DNA of 64,000 bases from positions 62,001 to 126,000 of the forward strand of contig JAEYLC010000031.1 of assembly GCA_023461435.1 (NCBI GenBank), in the 5' to 3' direction. A program made the position numbers and the translations under genes. This DNA comes from Bacillota bacterium. Its GTDB lineage: Bacteria > Bacillota > Clostridia > Christensenellales > SZUA-584. A model generated the notes under the pieces. It was not told the origin of the DNA, searched no databases, and saw only the letters and a program-made list of their open reading frames with translations. Positions 34,266-41,431 of the stretch are shown here, in pieces (position 1 is the first letter of the stretch; each line of letters opens with the position of its first letter).

Positions 34266-35479
34266 ACAAAGTCAAAGATTACACCAGCCGCATTCTGCGG
34301 CAATACGGGATGCTGTTCGCTTTGCTTGTGATCATCATATTTTTCGCGTTCATGACAGGCGGCAGCCTGATCTGGCCGAGAAACGTGTCCATGCTGGTGC
34401 GTCAGAACAGCTATGTTTTGATTCTGGCAACCGGTATGATGCTCTGCATACTGACCGGCGGCAACATCGACCTTTCTGTCGGTGCGATTGTGGCTCTGGT
34501 CAGCGCGATGTCGGGCATGCTGACGACGACGATGGGGTTGCCTGCTTGGATCGCGATCATCATCAGCGTGATAACCGGTCTGCTGGCCGGTATGTGGCAA
34601 GGCTTCTGGATCGCGTTCGTCAAGGTGCCGCCGTTTATCACCACACTCAGCGGTATGTTGGTGTTCCGCGGACTTAATAACATCATACTCGATGGACAGA
34701 CATTGCCGCTTCCGGATTTGTATAAGGTGATCGGGGCGGGTTCGGTTCCGGATTTCGCGCCAAAGACAGTTCCGGATTTCCTTGGTATCAGCAACCTGCT
34801 GCAGCTGGAAAACAAGGTGCAGTTCCTGAATGTGACGACACTCGTGGTGGGGCTCGCTTTATCTGTTATATTCGTGGTGTATCTTTTCATCAACAGAAGA
34901 AGCAAACTGGCGCGCGGATATGAAGCGGCCTCGTTCAAGTCGGTTGTAGCCAAAGCTATTGCGTTCTTCATTATCATCAATATATTCGCATACTGGCTGG
35001 CCATGGACGAAGGCATTCCGATTCTGCTGATTGTTGTGGCTCTCATATTTGCGATTTACACGTTCATCACGAACAAAACAATTCCCGGGCGCCACCTATA
35101 TGCCATGGGCGGCAACATCAAGGCGGCGGAGCTTTCTGGTATCAATACCAAGAAGATGATGTTTCTCGTATATTCGAACATGGGTCTGCTCTCGGCGATT
35201 TCAGCCATAATCGTGGCGGGACGGTTGAACGCCTCTTCACCGAACGTGGGTCTTAACTATGAGCTTGACGCCATCGGCGCTTGCTTCATCGGCGGCGCTT
35301 CCGCATACGGCGGCATCGGTACCATTTGGGGGGCCATGGTCGGCGGCTTCATCATGGGCGTTATGAACAACAGTATGTCGATCCTCGGCGTTGACGTTTT
35401 TGTGCAGTTGGTGGCAAAAGGGCTCGTCGTGCTGCTCGCGGTTGCTTTTGACACATACACAAAATCAAAGTCAAGGTAA
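34262..35479 (+). CDS. mmsB: Multiple-monosaccharide ABC transporter permease (GguB/MmsB-type)
   Basis: A 405-residue membrane protein, longer than RbsC-type permeases (310-330). As in GguB, the middle carries an extra segment (RRSKLARGYEAASFKSVVAKAIAFFII) with additional helices. Family landmarks: GMMLCILTGGNIDLSVG, VPPFITTLSGMLVFRG, YAMGGNIKAAELSGI and GGASAYGGIGTIWG. Its start overlaps the ATPase stop, so synthesis is coupled. It completes the ChvE-GguAB importer. The sensory operon begins about 190 bases downstream from its own promoter. Confidence 0.92.
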   Translation: MNKVKDYTSRILRQYGMLFALLVIIIFFAFMTGGSLIWPRNVSMLVRQNSYVLILATGMMLCILTGGNIDLSVGAIVALVSAMSGMLTTTMGLPAWIAIIISVITGLLAGMWQGFWIAFVKVPPFITTLSGMLVFRGLNNIILDGQTLPLPDLYKVIGAGSVPDFAPKTVPDFLGISNLLQLENKVQFLNVTTLVVGLALSVIFVVYLFINRRSKLARGYEAASFKSVVAKAIAFFIIINIFAYWLAMDEGIPILLIVVALIFAIYTFITNKTIPGRHLYAMGGNIKAAELSGINTKKMMFLVYSNMGLLSAISAIIVAGRLNASSPNVGLNYELDAIGACFIGGASAYGGIGTIWGAMVGGFIMGVMNNSMSILGVDVFVQLVAKGLVVLLAVAFDTYTKSKSR

Positions 35480-35594
35480 TCGTGACAGGTTTATAACGAG
35501 AGTGCTCACGAACATGATCGTTAAAAGGTTTGGCCTCCCGGCGGCTGTGATGACGGCTGTCGGGCAGGCTATTCTTTGTTATACAGGGGATACC

Positions 35595-35623
35595 TTTAAA
35601 CTGTGTACAGTTTATGTTATAAT
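35595..35623 (+). promoter_or_regulatory. Promoter with an embedded palindromic operator
   Basis: TTTAAA (35595-35600) and TATAAT (35618-35623) are 17 bases apart. A perfect 18-base palindrome, TAAACTGTGTACAGTTTA (eight-base arms, two-base centre, 35597-35614), fills the spacer and overlaps the -35. Such a position is typical for repressor binding. It controls the sensory operon that begins at 35670. Confidence 0.65.
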
Positions 35624-35669
35624 TGAAAAAATGTCGGTAAGTGCCGAAAAATTGGGCGGAGTACGTTTT

Positions 35670-36221
35670 ATGAAAGTCAAAATATCAAATAGCAAGGCCG
35701 GCGAAACGCGTGTTGACTATATAAAAGTATCGGATAAACTGCAATTCCGCTTTCGGTTGCTTAAAAGAATAATCGAGGATTTTGATAATAACGTCGTTCT
35801 ATTTGCAGATACGAATCAGAGCCTGAGGAAGAACCGCGGCTTGGATACTTTGGAACTTTTGCGTCAGACGGGAGCTGAGCCGCTGGCTGTGAAAATTCCG
35901 GCTGGCAAAGAGCAGTTTTTCGGAATTCAATTGAATCTTTTGAACAAGGATGATATTGAATATATGATTTGTCTTGAGTTAAAAGGAGATCCGTTGACAG
36001 AAGCCGTTTTTAAAGCGCTGTCAACCTGCGATATTGCAATAGGAATCAACCAGATTGAGCCTATAGCGAATCAATATGGTCTTGTTGGTGTTACTCCCGC
36101 GCTGATATTGGCGGCTTGTTTTAAAAGCCGGGTGTATGATTCTGTGATCTGTTCGCGGATAAACAGCAATTTTGATATCAGCAGGTTTGTAGAGGAAATC
36201 ACTCATGAAATGGGTTTATAA
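35670..36221 (+). CDS. Unrecognised protein heading the sugar-sensor operon
   Basis: I do not recognise a family. The ATG at 35670 is nine bases from GGGCGGAG and gives 183 residues; an ATG at 35631 would add 13. The protein has no signal peptide or membrane helix. It shows alternating strand/helix segments (NNVVLFADTNQSL, GLDTLELLRQTGAEPLAVKIP, DIAIGINQIEPIANQYGLVG, SRVYDSVICSRINSN) suggesting a small alpha/beta, perhaps Rossmann-like, fold. It ends with an FVEEITHEM helix. Its last 17 bases overlap the anchored binding-protein gene, so it is coupled to the sensor. A regulatory or accessory role in sugar sensing is inferred only from context. Confidence 0.7.
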   Translation: MKVKISNSKAGETRVDYIKVSDKLQFRFRLLKRIIEDFDNNVVLFADTNQSLRKNRGLDTLELLRQTGAEPLAVKIPAGKEQFFGIQLNLLNKDDIEYMICLELKGDPLTEAVFKALSTCDIAIGINQIEPIANQYGLVGVTPALILAACFKSRVYDSVICSRINSNFDISRFVEEITHEMGL

Positions 36222-37203
36222 AACAGTACTTGGATTGCTCGTGGTTTTAACGATTGCCGCGGCGGCGGGCTCGCTTTATTTTTATTCGCGCGTCAACGAC
36301 AACAATGACATGGACGCGGCGTATGAATTCCGCAATTATCCCGACTATTATTTTTCGCTGATACTCAATACGGAGGATGATATCTACTGGAAGGATTTCA
36401 AGGAAGGGGCGACTGACGCGGCAAAGCGGTATACCGTTGCCATTGAATTTAATGAGGTGCCGGAGCCGGAAAGCAGAGCCAAAACGATAGAGTATATTCG
36501 TATTGCGAACCAGTCAAAAATGGACGGCATTGTTGTGGCGGGGGATATCTCGGACGAGTTTAACGACGCTATCAACGAAGCGACCGATTCGGAAATTAAC
36601 GTCATATCGTGCAAATATGATATTCCGGAGAACGACAGAGCGGCATATGTCGGGACCAACAGCTACGAATTTGGTGTTGACGCCGCGAAATTGATCGGGC
36701 AACTGAGTAAAGACGGTGAAACGGTCGATGTTGCGATCATACTGTCTGAGGACTATGTTCAGAACGGTGCGCTTTATCCCTCCACGCAAAACATTATGAC
36801 AGGGATGAGCGAGGACCCAGTTAATATTGTGAGCACACTGAACGGCACAAGCGGGCTGCTGGGCGCGGAAGACCAGATCCGCACGACCCTGACGAAGCAT
36901 CCCGATATTGATGTGATTTTGTGCACGAACGCCAAGGATACCATATCCGCGGTCAACGTGGTCAGAGAGCGCAATCTTTTCGGAAAGGTTTTTATCGTGG
37001 GAACTGGCATGACGGATCAAATCATCGATTATATCAAAAAAGGCGTGATATTCGGCGTGATTGACAGGAAGGGCTATGAAGCCGGTTATCAAAGCGTGCT
37101 GGCGCTGTATGAAAGCATGGGTGGTACATTTTCAAACAAATTTAAGGATATCAACACCAACACCTATACAGCCCAAAATATCTCGAGCTATGTGAAGCCA
37201 TGA
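36205..37203 (+). CDS. Membrane-anchored ribose/xylose-type binding protein, sensor subunit (XylFII-like)
   Basis: 332 residues: an N-terminal hydrophobic helix (about 5-25, no lipobox Cys), then a periplasmic-binding-protein type-1 fold with DDIYWKDFKEGATDAAKRY, KMDGIVVAGDISDEF, YVGTNSYEFGVDAAKL, HPDIDVILCTNAKDT and VIFGVIDRKGYEAGYQ. In Clostridium beijerinckii an anchored XylFII protein binds D-xylose and activates LytS; the gene order here (binding protein, LytS, YesN) is the same. It overlaps the next gene by four bases (ATGA) and the previous by 17. Its fold is nearer to ribose- or galactose-type binders than to XylF, so the ligand is open. Confidence 0.82.
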   Translation: MKWVYKTVLGLLVVLTIAAAAGSLYFYSRVNDNNDMDAAYEFRNYPDYYFSLILNTEDDIYWKDFKEGATDAAKRYTVAIEFNEVPEPESRAKTIEYIRIANQSKMDGIVVAGDISDEFNDAINEATDSEINVISCKYDIPENDRAAYVGTNSYEFGVDAAKLIGQLSKDGETVDVAIILSEDYVQNGALYPSTQNIMTGMSEDPVNIVSTLNGTSGLLGAEDQIRTTLTKHPDIDVILCTNAKDTISAVNVVRERNLFGKVFIVGTGMTDQIIDYIKKGVIFGVIDRKGYEAGYQSVLALYESMGGTFSNKFKDINTNTYTAQNISSYVKP

Positions 37204-38750
37204 AAATGAAGAAGTTTAACAAGCTGACAGGAAAAGTGTTCAACAGTGTAAGGACCCGCATGATTCTCGTGTATGTACTGACTACGGTGCTCATGAGTAT
37301 CACGAGCGTCTTTATTTTGATGATTTCCGGAAATCTGATCACTAAAATGGACGACATGTTTTCCGCCAATGTTCAGATTGAGGAATTTTTGGGAACGATG
37401 AAAAGTGTCGATGAAAATCTGACAAAATATCTGAGTACGGACGATTCGGACAGTTTGCTCGAATATTATAAAAAGAGGGATGCTTTGCAGGATCAGGCAA
37501 ACAAGATGTTTGACGAAAAACGCGGCATTTATGATCAGGATGATTTGATATACAAAGATATTTCCAATATGGTGGAGTCGTATATCGGGGAGACTGAGGC
37601 TGCGGTGGAAAACAAACGGCTGGGCAATGCCGATCAATATATCGAGCAGTATTTGGGCGCCGACCAGATTGCGGATTATATCAGAACATACGCGGACCGC
37701 CTCAATTTGAGCAAGGTCAGCACGAACACGATGCAGTATCTCGGTATGGCGGAGGATTTGAAAAACCTGAGCTTTACCAACATCATACTGATTATTTCCG
37801 TCATACTGCTCAATATCATCATGATCACAAATATGACATACAAGATGACGCATCCGATCATCAAGCTCGCGTCGTCCGCCGAAGAGATATCCACGGGCAA
37901 CTTTGACATTGAAGACATTGAGGTGAATTCCAAGGATGAAATCAGCATTATGGCAGGTGCGTTCAACGCCATGAAGCACAGCATTAAGGAATACATCAGC
38001 GAGCTGCATGACAAAGCGGACACCGAATCTCAGCTGCTGGAGCAGCAGATCGAAAACCTCAAAATACAGTCGCTGCTGGTGGACGCAGAAATTAAGGCGC
38101 TTCAGATGCAGATCAATCCGCATTTTCTTTTCAATACGCTCAATGCCGGAATGCAGCTTGCCATGCTCGAAGGAGCCGAACGCACGTCGAGCTTTCTTGA
38201 CGATATTTCAAAAATGTTCCGCTACAATGTAAAAAGCTTAAACCGCAAGGTGAAGCTCAAGGAAGAGATCGATTCCATACGCGCCTACAGCAACCTCATA
38301 TATGTGCGGTTCGGCGAAACGATCAAATTCAACTACAATATCGATTGCAGCGTGTTCGATATTGACGTGCCGCCTCTCATTATCCAGCCGCTCGTTGAAA
38401 ACGCGACGATCCACGGCGTTGGGAATCTGGAGCAGGGCGGGTCAATCACGATTTCGATTGAAAACGTGGAAGACTATGTCCGTATTTCGATCGAGGATGA
38501 TGGGATCGGTATGGATGAAAACACAAAGCAGCGCATACTCAACTGTGAAATGTTCGAGAATGCAAAATCAGGGCATACCACAGGCATCGGTATCGCAAAC
38601 GTCGTTCAGCGGCTGCGGCTGTTCTTCGGCGTTGAAGATGTGATCGAGATAATCAGCAGTCCGGGGAAAGGCACAAAAATCATTCTCAAAATTCCGCTTT
38701 ATACGTATTACAAACCTTCTGACGGAGAGGAGAATGCCGATCATGTATAG
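37200..38750 (+). CDS. Sensor histidine kinase (LytS/YesM type)
   Basis: A 516-residue membrane kinase: helix 1 (about 20-42), a helical extracellular sensor of about 150 residues, helix 2 (about 193-215), HAMP, and a His_kinase domain with phosphorylation site His308 in QINPHFLFN. The ATPase domain has PPLIIQPLVENATIHG and EDDGIGMDENT, ending in TGIGIANVVQRL. The sensor domain is mostly helical rather than Cache-like, fitting LytS partners that receive the signal from a binding protein. It is coupled to that protein in front and to its response regulator behind. Confidence 0.92.
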   Translation: MKMKKFNKLTGKVFNSVRTRMILVYVLTTVLMSITSVFILMISGNLITKMDDMFSANVQIEEFLGTMKSVDENLTKYLSTDDSDSLLEYYKKRDALQDQANKMFDEKRGIYDQDDLIYKDISNMVESYIGETEAAVENKRLGNADQYIEQYLGADQIADYIRTYADRLNLSKVSTNTMQYLGMAEDLKNLSFTNIILIISVILLNIIMITNMTYKMTHPIIKLASSAEEISTGNFDIEDIEVNSKDEISIMAGAFNAMKHSIKEYISELHDKADTESQLLEQQIENLKIQSLLVDAEIKALQMQINPHFLFNTLNAGMQLAMLEGAERTSSFLDDISKMFRYNVKSLNRKVKLKEEIDSIRAYSNLIYVRFGETIKFNYNIDCSVFDIDVPPLIIQPLVENATIHGVGNLEQGGSITISIENVEDYVRISIEDDGIGMDENTKQRILNCEMFENAKSGHTTGIGIANVVQRLRLFFGVEDVIEIISSPGKGTKIILKIPLYTYYKPSDGEENADHV

Positions 38751-40320
38751 TCTGATGGTATTTGACGATGAGCAGATCGTTATCGAATCGGTGAAGCATA
38801 TCGTTGACAACGAGTTTGCCAATATACAGGTGACGCAAACCGCCCGGTCGGGGCGGGAGGCGATCGAGAAGGTGCGTATGGAGCGGCCGGATATTATTCT
38901 GACCGATATTCGGATGCCGGGAATTAACGGACTGGAAGCCGTTAAAGAGATCAAGAAAATACATCACAATATCAAGTTCATCATCATGTCGGTGTATGAG
39001 TATTTTGAATTTGCCCAGCAGGCTGTGGAGCTTGGCGCGTGCGAGTATTTAACAAAGCCCGTGAACCGGTCCCGCCTCGTTGAAACGCTTGAACGCATTG
39101 TCCGTGAGCTCGATGAGGAACGGCGCAAGTTCGATCAGGAGCTCGAGACAAAAGAAAAGCTCGATAAAATGCTGTCGGTTTTGGAGCACAGCTTTATCTA
39201 CTCTTTGCTGCTTTCGCAGGAAGCGGATATCGGACGCTATAAGGAGCTTTTTGATATTCAATGCGAAACGGGGTATATCTTTATACTGACATTCGGTGAC
39301 CGGTCGCATCAGGATCAGGGGGTGGCGCTCGGCGACAGCGTACAGAATCAGAAGTTCTATACGTTTTTCCGGGACTGCCTGAAATACAAAAGCAAATGTA
39401 TTGTGGGCCCGGTGATGCTGGACCGCGTTGTGGTTTATGTTGCGCAAAGCGTGGAGGATGAGTATACGCAACGTGTGGCGGCCATTTCGTACATTGAGAA
39501 CATCGTCAGGAAAATCGAGCACAAGTACAATATGAAATTCAAGGTGGGAATCGGTAAGATCCATTCCGACAGAGATATACTGATATCGTATCAGGAGGCG
39601 CTCAAAGCGCTTAATCACACGGAAGGCCAGAAAATCATACATATTGACGATATTGCGCCGAACATCTCCACAATGGGCTTTGAAATGTTTGCGGAAGAAA
39701 ACAGGCTGATCAAAGCGATAGAAAAAGGTGACTCACAGCTTTGTCTTTCCATCTTGACGGATATGTTCAGTAAGTATGATAATATCATGGGACAAGAAGG
39801 TGTTCGCAACAGGTTAATCGAAATAGTTATAGTGGCTCATCGTCTCGCCATAGAAAACGGCGTGGAGAATGACAAGTGCATCGAATACTCCGGCTACTTG
39901 ACGCAGCTGCTTGGCTGCACATCCCGGCTGGAATTCGAACAGATGCTGATCGAAAAGATCGGAGGCATTGCACGCCGTATCAGCCGGTCTAAGGAAAAGA
40001 CAATTGGCTTCATCGTGGATAAAGCTAACAAGATCATCAATGAGCGGTTTAATCAGGAATTAACGCTCGACGATATTTCAAAAGAGCTATACATCAGCCC
40101 TCAATATTTCAGCAGGCTGTACAAGCAGGAAATGGGAATCAACTTCATAGAAAAGCTGACAGCTGTTCGAATGGAAAACGCAAAAAAATTAATGAAGAAC
40201 GGCGATTTGTCAATAAAAGAGATATGCTATTTGTCGGGATACAGCGATCCCAACTATTTCAGCAGGCTTTTCAAAAAATTCGAGGGCGTATCTCCGTCAA
40301 CCTACCAAAAGCAAATTTAA
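38743..40320 (+). CDS. Response regulator with AraC-type DNA-binding domain (YesN type)
   Basis: About 525 residues: receiver domain (DDE at 8-10, phospho-acceptor Asp55 in IILTDIRMPG), a long linker region, and a C-terminal AraC pair of helix-turn-helices (LTLDDISKELYISPQYFSRLYKQEMG and IKEICYLSGYSDPNYFSRLFKKFEG). I place the start at the ATG 38743, ten bases from GGAGAGGAG; the ATG at 38734 would be one base from it. The gene overlaps the kinase gene by eight bases. By analogy with the XylFII-LytS-YesN system it should activate a nearby sugar importer, most likely ChvE-GguAB or its own operon. Confidence 0.92.
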   Translation: MYSLMVFDDEQIVIESVKHIVDNEFANIQVTQTARSGREAIEKVRMERPDIILTDIRMPGINGLEAVKEIKKIHHNIKFIIMSVYEYFEFAQQAVELGACEYLTKPVNRSRLVETLERIVRELDEERRKFDQELETKEKLDKMLSVLEHSFIYSLLLSQEADIGRYKELFDIQCETGYIFILTFGDRSHQDQGVALGDSVQNQKFYTFFRDCLKYKSKCIVGPVMLDRVVVYVAQSVEDEYTQRVAAISYIENIVRKIEHKYNMKFKVGIGKIHSDRDILISYQEALKALNHTEGQKIIHIDDIAPNISTMGFEMFAEENRLIKAIEKGDSQLCLSILTDMFSKYDNIMGQEGVRNRLIEIVIVAHRLAIENGVENDKCIEYSGYLTQLLGCTSRLEFEQMLIEKIGGIARRISRSKEKTIGFIVDKANKIINERFNQELTLDDISKELYISPQYFSRLYKQEMGINFIEKLTAVRMENAKKLMKNGDLSIKEICYLSGYSDPNYFSRLFKKFEGVSPSTYQKQI

Positions 40321-40332
40321 GGGAGGTTTCGT

Positions 40333-41373
40333 ATGAAGAAAATCACGGTGGTTATGCTGGTGCTGCTGATGCCATTGCTGCTGGGATGTCAATCGACTCA
40401 CGTTTACAAAAATGACGACGGCGTCATAAAGATCGGTTTCATGACAGATACAATGACAGTGGAGAGGTGGGCCAGAGACCGGGATATTTTCGTAACAAAA
40501 GCGGAAGAACTGGGTGCGACGGTGATTGTTCAAAACGGCTATGAAGACAGTGAGCGCCAAAAGCAGATCGGCATGGAGATGATTGATGATGAGGGTGTGG
40601 ATGTACTGGCTGTGGTGGCCTACGACAAGGATACGCTCTCCGATCTTGTGAAATATGCTCAAAGCCAGAATGTGAAGTTCATCGCGTATGACAGGCTGAT
40701 CAGAAATGCCAATGTGGATCTTTACATCTCTTTTAATAATTATTCGGTGGGTCATCTGATGGCGCAAAAGGCGGTTGAAAATGTCCCCAAAGGCAATTAT
40801 CTGATACTCAACGGCCCTGAAACCGACAATAACGTTTATATGATCAACAGCGCGTGCAACGAGGTATTGAAGCCCTATATTGACGACGGTCAAATCGAAG
40901 TCGTGGGGGAAACATTTATCGACGCATGGCGCGATGAAGTGGCTTACGACTATGTGAGCCAAAAAATCAGCGAGGGCGTGCATATCGATGCGATTATCGC
41001 GGGGGATGACAGGCTCGCGGAGGGCGCCATCAATGCGCTCAGTGAGAACCGGCTGGCCGGAAGCGTTTATGTGACGGGCCAGGATGCGGAGCTCGGGGCG
41101 TGTCAGCGGATTGTGGAAGAAACGCAGAACATGACGGTCTATAAGCCAATCAGTGTGCTTGCCGAAGGGGCCGCCGAGATTGCCGTGAAAATGGCCAAAG
41201 GGGAAAGCCTGACCAACGCGGGCACGATTAATGACGGCACCTACGATGTGCCTTATATCTTTTATGAGCCCACGCCGGTGACGAGCGATAATATCAACGA
41301 AACGATCATTAAGAGCGGGTTCTACACACTTGAGCAGGTGTACCAGAACGCGCCCGAGAAAATGCCAAAATGA
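40333..41373 (+). CDS. xylF: D-xylose-binding lipoprotein (XylF-type)
   Basis: A 346-residue surface lipoprotein (signal ending LPLLLGC). It matches XylF strongly: VERWARDRDIFVTKAEELGA near 37-56, KFIAYDRLIRNANVDLYISFNN, LILNGPETDNNVYM, and TGQDAELGACQRIVEETQNMTVYKPI. It follows the response regulator by 12 bases with GGGAGG as ribosome site. No XylG/XylH genes are near, so it is an orphan binding protein. It may share the GguAB permease or serve as a second ligand carrier for the LytS sensor. It ends in front of the convergent LacI-type gene. Confidence 0.92.
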   Translation: MKKITVVMLVLLMPLLLGCQSTHVYKNDDGVIKIGFMTDTMTVERWARDRDIFVTKAEELGATVIVQNGYEDSERQKQIGMEMIDDEGVDVLAVVAYDKDTLSDLVKYAQSQNVKFIAYDRLIRNANVDLYISFNNYSVGHLMAQKAVENVPKGNYLILNGPETDNNVYMINSACNEVLKPYIDDGQIEVVGETFIDAWRDEVAYDYVSQKISEGVHIDAIIAGDDRLAEGAINALSENRLAGSVYVTGQDAELGACQRIVEETQNMTVYKPISVLAEGAAEIAVKMAKGESLTNAGTINDGTYDVPYIFYEPTPVTSDNINETIIKSGFYTLEQVYQNAPEKMPK

Positions 41374-41392
41374 CGCGAGCCGGACAATGCAC

Positions 41393-41431
41393 GCTGAGCG
41401 GCGCGCGGAGATGCTTTCGGCGGCGCTCAGC
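41393..41431. terminator. Hairpin between convergent genes
   Basis: GCTGAGCG (41393-41400) pairs with CGCTCAGC (41424-41431). It lies between the xylF-type gene and the stop of the minus-strand LacI-type gene. It lacks T runs, so termination strength is uncertain. Confidence 0.4.

Noticed and set aside
35391..35669. Longer start for the unknown sensor-operon protein
   Set aside because: The frame upstream of 35631 runs back into the permease gene and contains the promoter and operator of this unit; the ATG at 35670 has the better ribosome site.
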